Origin: XYD12-FULL-36-8 sp964391015 | Lineage (GTDB): Bacteria > Bacteroidota > Ignavibacteria > Ignavibacteriales > Ignavibacteriaceae | Reading direction: 5' to 3' | NCBI GenBank assembly: GCA_964391015.1 | Contig: CAYMKU010000016.1 | Span: 1 to 64,000, forward strand | DNA: 64,000 bases | Shown here: piece by piece, positions 36,567 through 45,674 of the stretch | Layout: each line of letters opens with the position of its first letter | Position numbering within the stretch: the stretch's first letter is position 1 | The notes under the pieces: generated by a model | Databases searched by the model: none | Told to the model about the DNA's origin: nothing | What the model saw: only the letters and a program-made list of their open reading frames with translations | Position numbers and translations under genes: made by a program

Positions 36567-37583
36567 TTAAACCATAACTCTGCTATTTATATCAAAAAGT
36601 TGTCCTTTATTCTGAAGCGATAGATCTGCAACTTCTAAAATCTTTACGACCTCAAGACCATCTTTTCCGTTAGTAAGCGGATCGCGATTTTCTTTAATAC
36701 TATTTAAAAATTCTTTTGCTCCAAGCTCAAGTGCCTCAGTTTGAATAACCTTTGGTGAATACATATCACCCAGCCGATACTGAACCAAAGCTTCATGAAT
36801 GCTTGCTGTACTTTTAATATCAACACCAGCATCATAAACTTTTATCTTCTCAAAATTTTCCATATCATCGAAAACTAGCATCTTTTTGTCACCACCAACA
36901 ATCATTCTTCTTATTTTGACCGGTGATGTCCAATTGACATGAAAATGTGCAAAACAATTCTCTTCAAAGTAGAGCGATATATGAGCAATATTTTCTTTAC
37001 CATTATAATTAGCAATTCCATTCGCAGAAACAGCAACCGGTTTAAGATGCTTTAATACATAATTCATTATTGAAAGATCGTGTGGAGCAAGATCCCAAAT
37101 GACATTAATATCTTTCTGGAAAAGTCCTAAGTTAATTCTAACAGAATCGAAATGCAGTATTTTACCAAGCTCTCCTTTATCAACTATTTCTTTCATTTTG
37201 CGAACCGCGCCCGTATAAATAAATGTATGATCAATAAAAATTCTTAGCTTTTTCTTATCAGCTAATTCAAGAAGCTCTTCTGCCTGTTGAGATGTTGATG
37301 TAAAAGGTTTCTCAACCCAAATATGTTTTCCATGTTCAAGGGCTGTTTTAGCGAGGCCATGATGAGTATCTACAGGAGTTGCAATAACAACTGCATCTAC
37401 ATCACTTTTTACTAATTGATTGTAATCAGATGTTACAAAAACAGATGGTGATTTGGCTTTAATAAACTCCAATCTTTCCTCTCTCTGATCACAAGCAACA
37501 ACTTTAGTGATATCTTTCTGAGCAATAAAATTTCTGACGAGGTTTGGTCCCCAATATCCTAATCCAATAATCCCAACTTTCAT
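36567..37583 (-). CDS. Gfo/Idh/MocA family dehydrogenase, WbpB/WlbA-like
   Basis: The 338-residue NAD-dependent oxidoreductase has an N-terminal Rossmann motif 'VGIIGLGYWGPNLVRNF' and the catalytic 'EKPF' Lys. The WbpB/WlbA group oxidises C3 of UDP-GlcNAcA so that an aminotransferase can install the 3-amino group. Assignment to that step comes from the co-located aminotransferase and acetyltransferase. It lies 27 bp upstream of the acetyltransferase gene in one unit. Confidence 0.9.
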   Translation of the reverse strand: MKVGIIGLGYWGPNLVRNFIAQKDITKVVACDQREERLEFIKAKSPSVFVTSDYNQLVKSDVDAVVIATPVDTHHGLAKTALEHGKHIWVEKPFTSTSQQAEELLELADKKKLRIFIDHTFIYTGAVRKMKEIVDKGELGKILHFDSVRINLGLFQKDINVIWDLAPHDLSIMNYVLKHLKPVAVSANGIANYNGKENIAHISLYFEENCFAHFHVNWTSPVKIRRMIVGGDKKMLVFDDMENFEKIKVYDAGVDIKSTASIHEALVQYRLGDMYSPKVIQTEALELGAKEFLNSIKENRDPLTNGKDGLEVVKILEVADLSLQNKGQLFDINSRVMV

Positions 37584-37637
37584 ATTTTCTCCATACTTAT
37601 TCTACTTATGTCTCTTTTAATCATTTTCAAATTATAA

Positions 37638-39077
37638 TTATTTGCCTCCCTTTGCAAATAAAATTACAGGGATGGTTTTTAGAAGAATTTGCATATCTAA
37701 CCAAGGAGACATATTGTTAATATAATATAAGTCTAAAACGACAGAATCTTTAAAGGAAACATTGCTTCTTCCAGCTACTTGCCAAACGCCTGTACAACCT
37801 GGAATAACACTAAGTCGTCTTTTCTGCCATTCTGCATAATTTTCATATTCGTATGGAAGACAGGGGCGGGGACCAACTAAGCTCATTTCACCTCTGAGGA
37901 CATTAAACAGTTGAGGTAATTCATCTAATGAAGTTTTACGAATTATTTGTCCAATCTTTGTTACTCTTTTTGCATTTACTATTTTTTGACCCGAAGAGTC
38001 GTTCGCATCTTTCTTCATAAATTCAATCATCATTTTCTTACGTTCCTCATCATCATCCTTAGATATATACATAGACCTGAATTTGTACATTTGGAAAGAT
38101 CTTCCATTTTTCCCAATTCTTCTTTGATAAAATAAGATCGGACCTTTTGAAGATAGTTTTATTAGAAAAGCTATTGCCAGAAATATTGGTGATAAAAATA
38201 CAATCGCCAAACCAGCTGCCAAAACATCAAAAAATCTCTTCATAAATAAATTTATGGTATTATTTATTCTTGGCGAGACATCAACAACAGGAAAATCAGC
38301 GTATTTTTCCGTTGAAACTTTTTTAACTACTACATCAAACAACTCGGATGCAAGACGAACATTTACTTCTAGTGGTTTACATGTATCTAGTATTTCCAAC
38401 AATCTATCATAAGAAATATTATCAATAACAATAAGAATTTCATCAACAGCATGCTTATCAACTAAAAAAGGAAGTTGAGCAACATTACCTATTACATTTT
38501 TATTGCCAACTATTGGCGTACCAATCTTTTTATTATCATCAATAAAGCCAACAATGTTTACCCCAATCGCATTTTCAAAAATTAATCGCGTCGCTAATAA
38601 CTTCCCTGCTTTACCTCCACCTACAAGAATCAAATTTCTTTTAAACTGTTTGTTCTTTAATCCGATGTAGAGTCTCCTAAACAACTCAACTCTAAAAATG
38701 TATGAATAAAATACCAAAACGATTGTAAAGGTAAGTAACGTTAATCGCGAGTCAATTATCCACGCAGATTTGATGAGAAAGGAAATCACAATAATCGTTA
38801 TAAATCCATAAAATATTGAATGGATAATCGCAGTAAGATGAGCAGCTCGAGTGAGTATTATATTTATTTTATATAAACTGTTATATTGATAAATAAATAA
38901 GAAAATAAAGATCGAGGCAAAAGTAAAAAAATCAGTTTGTAAATCCGGAACAAGAATGCGTGAGACTTTTAGTTCATAATTATACTCTAAAATAAATCCT
39001 GTCGTAAGAAATGATACTACAAATAAAATGATGTCAAAGATGAAAAGATAATACTTGAATTTAGGAAACCGTACCAT
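37638..39077 (-). CDS. Polyprenyl-phosphate glycosyl-1-phosphate transferase (WbaP/WcaJ type)
   Basis: The 479-residue initiating transferase of polysaccharide assembly loads the first sugar phosphate onto undecaprenyl phosphate. It has four or five N-terminal membrane helices, a central CoA-binding-like Rossmann domain ('NLILVGGGKAGKLLATRL'), a membrane helix, and the catalytic C-terminal domain ('KRFFDVLAAGLAIVFLSP', 'YQRRIGKNGRSFQMYKFRSM', 'LDELPQLFNVLRGEMSLVGPRP'). The family normally has this layout. The sugar donor is not predictable. Confidence 0.93.
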   Translation of the reverse strand: MVRFPKFKYYLFIFDIILFVVSFLTTGFILEYNYELKVSRILVPDLQTDFFTFASIFIFLFIYQYNSLYKINIILTRAAHLTAIIHSIFYGFITIIVISFLIKSAWIIDSRLTLLTFTIVLVFYSYIFRVELFRRLYIGLKNKQFKRNLILVGGGKAGKLLATRLIFENAIGVNIVGFIDDNKKIGTPIVGNKNVIGNVAQLPFLVDKHAVDEILIVIDNISYDRLLEILDTCKPLEVNVRLASELFDVVVKKVSTEKYADFPVVDVSPRINNTINLFMKRFFDVLAAGLAIVFLSPIFLAIAFLIKLSSKGPILFYQRRIGKNGRSFQMYKFRSMYISKDDDEERKKMMIEFMKKDANDSSGQKIVNAKRVTKIGQIIRKTSLDELPQLFNVLRGEMSLVGPRPCLPYEYENYAEWQKRRLSVIPGCTGVWQVAGRSNVSFKDSVVLDLYYINNMSPWLDMQILLKTIPVILFAKGGK

Positions 39078-39427
39078 AAGTTATTTATTTATCACTGAAC
39101 TATTATTTTAATAAATGTTAAAACTATTGATTGGTTTCAAAAAATATGCCTTCAATTATACTAAATTAACTCTACTTATTCGCGTGAAATTGAGCTTTTA
39201 TTTACGAGCTATCTTTCCAAAATCTTATAATGAGAATTGAGTGTATTAAAAAATAGAATAATACAATAGATTCTTTATCCACTATATAAATCTGGTATTT
39301 AGAATATGATTAACCTCAGATTAATTTGGAAATATCCAAATAACAAAATGCTCAACTAAAAAATTTATATTTATTTAGTTTACTCCTAGTGAATGGAGTC
39401 CCTCAAAGAAGTACAAATCGAGAATAC
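39078..39427. other. Intergenic region between wzc-like gene and glycosyl transferase gene
   Basis: 350 AT-rich bases separate two minus-strand genes. No ORF is seen. There is a perfect 7-bp inverted repeat with a 4-base loop (ATTTGGA AATA TCCAAAT, 39324-39341) and a weaker ACTCC...GGAGT hairpin (39384-39401). Neither has a clear T run, so a terminator cannot be assigned. A promoter for the downstream three genes is likely here. Confidence 0.45.
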
Positions 39428-41698
39428 TTATGATAAATATTTTTTTAAAATATTTTTCTTTTCTGAATTTTTATAACTCTCACTATAATGGTTATAATAT
39501 TTGTAGTAGGCATGATAACCACTCTGATAATTGAAATTATTCAATAATACACCCGCAAGGTTAACATGCTCTTGTTTCAATAGTTCAACCGACTCCTTCA
39601 ACCAATCAATTTCAGTAGTATTAGCAGAAACTACGAGTAAACATACATCAACAAAACGAGCTAATATTTCAGAATCGGAAACTGCCATAATTGGCGGTGA
39701 ATCGATAATAATAATATCATAATCGTTTCTCAATTTCTCAAGAAACGATTTCATAGCGTTTGAACCCAAAATTTCGGAAGGATTCACAGGAATTGCTCCC
39801 GCAGTAATATAATCCAAACTTCTCACTTCCGTTTTTTTAATAATATTTTCATACTGGATGTTACCGGAAATGTAATCAAGAAATCCTTCAGAGTCTTTAT
39901 CAGTAAAAAGAGAATAAACACGAGGTTTTCTCATATCACAATCAATAAGTACACATTTGCTGTTTGCCTGAGCAAAGCTTGCAGCTAAATTCATCGAAAT
40001 TGTTGTCTTGCCTTCTCCTGGAGCTGAAGAAGTAACAAGAAATGCTTTAGCACCTTTTTTAATATGCGAAAATTGTAGACGTGTTCTAAGCGTTCGAAAA
40101 GCTTCACTTGGAATCGAATCCGGTTTTTGAGCTACAATAAATTCGGGATTTTTTAAATCTGCAATATCATCGCGGGAAAATCTTGGTATCCATGCAAGTA
40201 CATTAATATTTTGTGCTTCAATATCTTCAGGTGTTTTGATCGTCTTATCAAAGTAGCTGCGTATATAAATAAATCCAAAACCCATTCCTAAACCAAGAAA
40301 TAATCCAAGAACAATTATCATTTTACGGTTCGGTTTTGAAGGTGCTCCAGGAATTCCTGCTACAGACATTATTTGCACATTCCCAGGTATTGATTGCTCA
40401 TTTATTAGAGCTTCTTGATATTTTTCTTCAAGAACGAGATAAAGTTTTTCGAATGCTGACCTTTCTCTTTCTAATCTTGCATAACCAATTGTTCTTGCTG
40501 GTAATTGATTAAACTTCCCTTCATAACTGCCGATTACGTTATTCAGCTCATTATATGACGAGGAAAGTGACTGGTATTTTACTTCTTCTTCAAAAATCTT
40601 TTCACTTAATTGTTTTACTTCCTCTGGAGATGAAGTCAAACCCATTGATAAATATTCTTGCTGACTTTTTCTCAGCTTGTCTTTCAACTCTTTAATTTTT
40701 TTATCGAACTCCTTAACTTGTGCACTATTACCACCAGTATTGTCCTGGTTTAGTGCAAGATCACGTTGAACTTCTAATTTAGCGATTTGTTGCTGCAATA
40801 ATTGAACATAAGGTTCCGTTGATTTTGATTCCAAATAATTTAAGGTGGTGGGATCCTTTTTTTCTAGTTCCTTTTTAAATTGCACTAATTTTTGTTTTGA
40901 AACTGACATCTCAATTTTTGCTGAATTTTTTTCCGTTTCAAAATGTGATAATCGCTCAATTAGTGACTGTGCTGTTTTATCTAACTCTATAACACCACCA
41001 GCAAGCTGATATTCTTTTATTCTATCTTCCGTTTCTTTAAGTTTAAAAAGCATCGAATCTCTTTGGCTACCTAAAATTTCCTTTGTCATTGTAACTTGTC
41101 TGCGGCTCTCAAGCATATTAAAATCTCGATATGATTTTGCAAAACAATTTGCAAATAAAGCTGCTTCATATGGTGATGGAGAAGATGCAGAGATTTGGAA
41201 AAAAGTCAGATTTTCTATTTGTTTAACTTCTACATTACTTCTAACTAAACCTTCAATTGCTCCTGCAGGAAGAACTTTTTGCTTATCTAACTTTCGAGAT
41301 TCTTGATCAACAGAGAGGTAAAAATCTCCTCGCTTTCCAATTGTGGTAACTGAATCAACGATTGATCTCGCTGCTTCTTCATAAATTAAAGTCGAGTTAT
41401 TTATCGTCTCCATTTCAATTGCCATATACTTATCTGAAGAGAAGCTAGAAACATTTAAAGGTGCAAGTGGAGACTCTAGAATACTACCCTTAGGCATTGA
41501 AACTTTGACAACAGTTGAAGAAGTATAAATATCAGGTAAGATAACTGCATAAGTTATTGACAATGCCAAAACTACAGTTGAGAACAAGATTATCGTCTTA
41601 ACATTATTTTTTATCAGAACAAAAAAATCAATGAAATGACTTTTTTGCTCACGGTTAATTTTATTGAATGTATTATTTAATTTATTATTATTTACCAT
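39428..41698 (-). CDS. Wzc-like polysaccharide co-polymerase / tyrosine autokinase
   Basis: The 756-residue protein has an N-terminal Wzz domain, a membrane helix near residue 40, a long coiled-coil periplasmic region (about 190-400), a second helix ('MIIVLGLFLGLGMGFGFIYI') and a C-terminal BY-kinase with Walker A 'SSAPGEGKTTISMN', Walker A' 'CVLIDCDMRKP' and Walker B 'IIIDSPP'. The tail is a tyrosine cluster ('YHAYYKYYNHYSESYK'), the expected autophosphorylation site. It should regulate chain length and export. No low-molecular-weight Tyr phosphatase is nearby. Confidence 0.93.
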   Translation of the reverse strand: MVNNNKLNNTFNKINREQKSHFIDFFVLIKNNVKTIILFSTVVLALSITYAVILPDIYTSSTVVKVSMPKGSILESPLAPLNVSSFSSDKYMAIEMETINNSTLIYEEAARSIVDSVTTIGKRGDFYLSVDQESRKLDKQKVLPAGAIEGLVRSNVEVKQIENLTFFQISASSPSPYEAALFANCFAKSYRDFNMLESRRQVTMTKEILGSQRDSMLFKLKETEDRIKEYQLAGGVIELDKTAQSLIERLSHFETEKNSAKIEMSVSKQKLVQFKKELEKKDPTTLNYLESKSTEPYVQLLQQQIAKLEVQRDLALNQDNTGGNSAQVKEFDKKIKELKDKLRKSQQEYLSMGLTSSPEEVKQLSEKIFEEEVKYQSLSSSYNELNNVIGSYEGKFNQLPARTIGYARLERERSAFEKLYLVLEEKYQEALINEQSIPGNVQIMSVAGIPGAPSKPNRKMIIVLGLFLGLGMGFGFIYIRSYFDKTIKTPEDIEAQNINVLAWIPRFSRDDIADLKNPEFIVAQKPDSIPSEAFRTLRTRLQFSHIKKGAKAFLVTSSAPGEGKTTISMNLAASFAQANSKCVLIDCDMRKPRVYSLFTDKDSEGFLDYISGNIQYENIIKKTEVRSLDYITAGAIPVNPSEILGSNAMKSFLEKLRNDYDIIIIDSPPIMAVSDSEILARFVDVCLLVVSANTTEIDWLKESVELLKQEHVNLAGVLLNNFNYQSGYHAYYKYYNHYSESYKNSEKKNILKKYLS

Positions 41699-41716
41699 AT
41701 CCTAACCTTAGTATAT

Positions 41717-42238
41717 CTATTTAGCAATATTAAGAACTAAAATAGCTAATGAAATAAATGCCGAAAAAATGGATAATCCAACACCTAACCAGTCTCGAAA
41801 ATAGAGTCGTGGTGAACCTGGAATAATTAAAATATCTTTTGCTTTAAGCTCGGGTGTGGTTCTCGACTTAGAGGTGAGTTTGTTTTCCCACATTAAATCA
41901 TTGTAATCAAATCTAATCAGTTGCTGTGACCCATCTTCGAGGATTCGATATAACCTTAAATCCTCTAAATCAGAACCATCCGTTGGCCCACCTGCAAGCG
42001 AAAGCAAATCAGTAACCGATGTATATATCGGAATTACATATCTGCCAGGAGACCTTACAAATCCCCAAACAGAAACCTTAATATTTATTGCTTGCGGGTC
42101 AGAATAATCAAAATAATTCCCAAGCTGATTAGTATAACCTGGATTTGCAGTTCCAATTTGCGAGTCCGTTATTTGGGAAAAAATGTAATTTGTGAATATT
42201 GTTGTAAAAACAATTGTAATCGAAAAAATTTTTCTCAT
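41717..42238 (-). CDS. SLBB-domain polysaccharide export protein
   Basis: The 173-residue protein has a signal peptide (ends 'IFSQ'), a single SLBB domain ('INIKVSVWGFVRSPGRYVIP', 'TSVTDLLSLAGGPTDGSDLED') and a C-terminal hydrophobic segment ('LSIFSAFISLAILVLNIAK'). It is smaller than Wza and lacks the N-terminal poly-export domain, so it may be an accessory to a pore encoded elsewhere. It lies directly upstream of the Wzc-like gene. Confidence 0.85.
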   Translation of the reverse strand: MRKIFSITIVFTTIFTNYIFSQITDSQIGTANPGYTNQLGNYFDYSDPQAINIKVSVWGFVRSPGRYVIPIYTSVTDLLSLAGGPTDGSDLEDLRLYRILEDGSQQLIRFDYNDLMWENKLTSKSRTTPELKAKDILIIPGSPRLYFRDWLGVGLSIFSAFISLAILVLNIAK

Positions 42239-42249
42239 CTTTATACCAA

Positions 42250-42441
42250 TTAAATAGAAATTCTTTTATAATCTAATAAATTAATAACACTTGAACTATC
42301 ATAAAAATTAGGATTTAATTTTGTTAGAATATCTTCGTTTGAAAATAATATGCCAGGAAATTGGTTTACATCAATCCTAAAAAAAATCAAAATGTCTATA
42401 TTCAAAATTACATGTGAGCTAGATAGAGATTCATTTCTCAT
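42250..42441 (-). CDS. Small hypothetical protein
   Basis: The 63-codon frame ends 11 bp before the SLBB gene, in an otherwise empty 267-bp gap. No family is recognised; there is no signal peptide or membrane segment, and no good ribosome-binding site is seen. It could be a real small protein, a remnant of an earlier gene or a chance frame. Confidence 0.25.
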   Translation of the reverse strand: MRNESLSSSHVILNIDILIFFRIDVNQFPGILFSNEDILTKLNPNFYDSSSVINLLDYKRISI

Positions 42442-42505
42442 TTTAATACGTCAAATGTGATTCTCCAATCCATTTTACTAGTGAAACTCTTTGGAAGAAT
42501 TTTTA

Positions 42506-43627
42506 TTATTTATTGAAGAACTCCTTCAGTTTTACAGCTACATATGAAATTTGCTCATCTGTAAGTTCTGAGTACATTGGCAGAGACAAACCACATTCAG
42601 CTAACTTCTCAGTGTTTGGAAAATCACCCTTTTTGTATCCCAAATCCCTGAAACAAGGTTGCAAATGTAAGGGTATTGGGTAATGAAGTCCGGTACTAAT
42701 CCCATTATCGTTGAGGTGTTTTGCAAGTTCATCTCTTTGCTTTGTTCCACCATCATTTACCTGAATTACAAATAGATGATATACATGTTTTGCATAACTC
42801 ATTTCCTTAGGTAGGGTAATATATGATAGACCACTTAACAACTCTTTATATTTTTTGGCAGCGCGTCTGCGTCCTTCAGTCCATTTATCGAGATGTTTGA
42901 GTTTTACCCCAAGCACAGCTCCTTGAATCCCTTCCATTCGATAATTATGCCCAAGTAATTCATGATTATACTTTTGTACAGCGCCATGATCTCTTAACAT
43001 CTTTACTTTCTTTGCAAGTTCTTCGCTGTTAGTTGTGACCGCTCCCCCTTCTCCATATGCGCCCAAATTTTTCCCTGGGTAAAAGCTAAAAGAAGCACTA
43101 TCAGACAATCCACCTATTCTTTTACCTTTGTACTCGGCAAAATGAGATTGTGCACAATCTTCAACTAAAAATAATTTATGCTTTCTCGCAATTTCTCTTA
43201 ACGGATCTAAATCTGCTGGTTGGCCATAAAGATGAACCGCTACAATAGCTTTTGTGTTTTTGGTGATTACAGCTTCTACTTTTTTAGGATCAATGTTGTA
43301 ATTATCGGGTTCGCAATCTACAAAGACCGGTTTGGCATTACAAAGAGTTGCACCCCAAGCTGTTGCTATAAAAGTATTTGCAGGAATTATTACTTCATCA
43401 CCTGTGCCAATCCCCAATCCCCAAAGCGCGAGGTGGTTTCCGTCAGTTCCGGAACTTACTCCAACACAATACTTAACACTATGTTCTTTTGCAAAAGAAG
43501 TTTCAAAATCGGAGACAGACTTGCCAAGAATAAATGCTGTGTTATCTAAAATATTTTGGATTGCAGGATCAATCTCGTTTTTTATTGATTTATACTGAAT
43601 TTTAAGGTCAAGAAAAGGTACTTGCAT
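42506..43627 (-). CDS. DegT/DnrJ/EryC1/StrS-type sugar aminotransferase, WbpE-like
   Basis: The 373-residue PLP-dependent aminotransferase has 'VPFLDLKIQYKSIKNEI', 'VGVSSGTDGNHLALW', 'VEDCAQSHFAEYKGKRIGG' and the PLP-binding Lys in 'SFYPGKNLGAYGEGGAV'. WbpE-type members add the 3-amino group to UDP-3-keto-GlcNAcA. That role fits the neighbouring Gfo/Idh dehydrogenase and acetyltransferase. It begins near the divergent 742-bp intergenic region. Confidence 0.93.
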   Translation of the reverse strand: MQVPFLDLKIQYKSIKNEIDPAIQNILDNTAFILGKSVSDFETSFAKEHSVKYCVGVSSGTDGNHLALWGLGIGTGDEVIIPANTFIATAWGATLCNAKPVFVDCEPDNYNIDPKKVEAVITKNTKAIVAVHLYGQPADLDPLREIARKHKLFLVEDCAQSHFAEYKGKRIGGLSDSASFSFYPGKNLGAYGEGGAVTTNSEELAKKVKMLRDHGAVQKYNHELLGHNYRMEGIQGAVLGVKLKHLDKWTEGRRRAAKKYKELLSGLSYITLPKEMSYAKHVYHLFVIQVNDGGTKQRDELAKHLNDNGISTGLHYPIPLHLQPCFRDLGYKKGDFPNTEKLAECGLSLPMYSELTDEQISYVAVKLKEFFNK

Positions 43628-44369
43628 AATTTTTCCATTAGGTTATGAGTTTATTTTTTAATTGTTTTTTATAAAAATTGCCAGAGGTTTGTTTCTGAAT
43701 TATTCTGATGATATAAAGGAATTTTTCTCTGAAATCAATAGAATTACATATTAAATTCGTAATAAATCTCAAGATTTTTTTCGTTGTATGGAATCGCAAA
43801 ATTTTATCTTTTAAAATTAAAGCTTAATTACTGGTAAACAAAACATTCAAGATAATAATACTATCAATAACCAGACCACAATTTCATATCTGAATGCTGA
43901 AAATTATTTATTTTTTAAATAATTTGACATTTATAATCATGAATTTGATAAAGATTTTTTTCCTTATTTTGGCTCCACTAATTCGTATTCTGTTAAAATA
44001 AAGGTTTAAAACAAAATTTCCAGAATTTAGGGCTGGTTGATTCATTGCATTAAAGTATTTATACACTATTTTTAGTACGTACTTTAAACTTTGTTTTTGT
44101 TTTAATATTTCGCTTACTCTTCAGAAATGCATCACTATATAATTTTCCAAATTAATTGCAAAAAAGTAGCAAATATTTTTAACATTAGACGTTTATTTTC
44201 AATTTCTTACGCAAGTGGGGGTAGTATTTTTTACATAAGTACCAGAAATTTTATTCTGGAATGAATATTGTTGTGAAGTAGTTGTTAAAAACAAAATCTT
44301 AAACAAATTTTATTAACCTATGCTCGACGTTTTTAGTTAAAATCGAAAAATAAATTCTAAAGGATAAAA
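43628..44369. other. Long divergent intergenic region of the polysaccharide locus
   Basis: 742 AT-rich bases lie between divergent sugar genes and no ORF is seen. It contains a sigma-54-like motif (44035-44048), a weak sigma-70-like pair (TTGACA at 43924, GATAAA at 43947, 17-bp spacing) and a hairpin CCAGAA/TTCTGG (44242-44259) without a T run. It probably drives both polysaccharide transcripts. Confidence 0.55.
44035..44048 (+). promoter_or_regulatory. Sigma-54-like promoter candidate
   Basis: CTGG at -24 and TTGCA at -12, with GG-N10-GC spacing, lie 322 bases before the UDP-sugar dehydrogenase gene. The long leader lowers confidence. Confidence 0.35.
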
Positions 44370-45662
44370 ATGAGTCTCAAAGAAAAGATAGAAAATAAAT
44401 CGATAGTATTAGGCATTATTGGATTAGGATATGTAGGACTTCCATTAGCAGTAGAGTTTGGAAAAAAATACAAAGTAGTTGGATTTGATATTAATGAAAA
44501 AAGAATTGATGAATTAAGGAAAGGAAATGACAAAACACTCGAAGTAACCAACCAAGAATTATCTGAAGCTAAGAAATTATCATTTACAAATATTTTAGAC
44601 GATTTAAGAGTAGTTGATATTTTTATCGTTACTGTTCCTACACCAGTTGATGAGTTCAAAATTCCAGATCTGACACCAGTGATAAAAGCCAGCGAGACGG
44701 TGGGTAAAGTAATCAAAAGGGGTAATGTCGTAGTATATGAATCTACAGTTTACCCTGGCTGCACAGAAGAAGACTGCGTCCCTGTGATTGAAAAATTTAG
44801 TGGATTAAAATTCAACAAAGATTTTTATTGTGGATACAGTCCAGAAAGGATTAACCCTGGTGACAAAGAACATAGAGTCAGCACTATCAAAAAAATTGTT
44901 AGCGGCAGTACACCAGAAATTGCCGAGGCATTAAACACATTATACCTAAGCATTATAACTGTCGGAACCCATCTTGCTCCATCAATCAAAGTGGCAGAGG
45001 CAGCAAAGGTAATTGAAAATTCTCAACGAGATATTAACATTGCTTTCGTTAATGAATTATCCAAACTCTTTGATCTAATGGATATTGATACACTTGATGT
45101 TTTAGAAGCTGCAGGTACAAAATGGAATTTCCTTCCATTCAGACCAGGTTTGGTCGGAGGACATTGTATAGGTGTTGATCCATATTATTTAACTCACAAA
45201 GCTGTGAAATTGGGTTACAATCCTGAGATTATTTTAGCAGGGAGAAGAATTAATGATCAAATGGGAGTTTTCGTTGCATATCAATTGATCAAACTAATGA
45301 TAAAAAAAGAACATAAAGTGAATAATGCAAATGTTTTAGTTTTGGGAATCACATTCAAAGAAAATTGTCCTGATATTAGAAACTCAAGAGTAATTGATAT
45401 CATAAATGAGCTTAAATCCTTCGGCTGTATTGTTGATGTTTACGATCCATGGGCAGATAAAGAAGAAGTTAAACACGAATATGGAATTGATATACTCAGT
45501 AATTCTGATGAAATAAAAAAAGAATCTTATGCAGGTGTCATACTCGCTGTAGCCCATAATCAATTTAAGGAAATTGATTTCTCTTCGTTTCGTACGAGAG
45601 GCAGTGTTGTTTATGACGTCAAAGGAATTTTAAATCGTAATCTAGTTGATAATCGTCTTTAG
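44370..45662 (+). CDS. UDP-N-acetylglucosamine 6-dehydrogenase-type nucleotide-sugar dehydrogenase (WbpA/TviB)
   Basis: The 430-residue enzyme has an N-terminal Rossmann 'LGIIGLGYVGLPLAVEFG', the subfamily motif 'YESTVYPGCTEEDC', catalytic Cys in 'VGGHCIGVDPYYL', and a C-terminal UDP-binding domain. WbpA/TviB-type enzymes oxidise UDP-GlcNAc to UDP-GlcNAcA using two NAD+. That provides the precursor for the WbpB/E/D-like steps encoded on the minus strand. The substrate is inferred from subfamily and context. Confidence 0.93.
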   Translation: MSLKEKIENKSIVLGIIGLGYVGLPLAVEFGKKYKVVGFDINEKRIDELRKGNDKTLEVTNQELSEAKKLSFTNILDDLRVVDIFIVTVPTPVDEFKIPDLTPVIKASETVGKVIKRGNVVVYESTVYPGCTEEDCVPVIEKFSGLKFNKDFYCGYSPERINPGDKEHRVSTIKKIVSGSTPEIAEALNTLYLSIITVGTHLAPSIKVAEAAKVIENSQRDINIAFVNELSKLFDLMDIDTLDVLEAAGTKWNFLPFRPGLVGGHCIGVDPYYLTHKAVKLGYNPEIILAGRRINDQMGVFVAYQLIKLMIKKEHKVNNANVLVLGITFKENCPDIRNSRVIDIINELKSFGCIVDVYDPWADKEEVKHEYGIDILSNSDEIKKESYAGVILAVAHNQFKEIDFSSFRTRGSVVYDVKGILNRNLVDNRL

Positions 45663-45674
45663 AATATTCTAACA

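Noticed and set aside
43924..43952. TTGACA-N17-GATAAA as a sigma-70 promoter
   Set aside because: The -10 matches only 4 of 6 and the region is AT-rich, so such pairs are expected by chance; mentioned only inside the intergenic entry.
44242..44259. CCAGAA/TTCTGG hairpin before the dehydrogenase gene
   Set aside because: No T run follows on either strand and there is no known regulator site with this pattern; not called as a terminator or operator.
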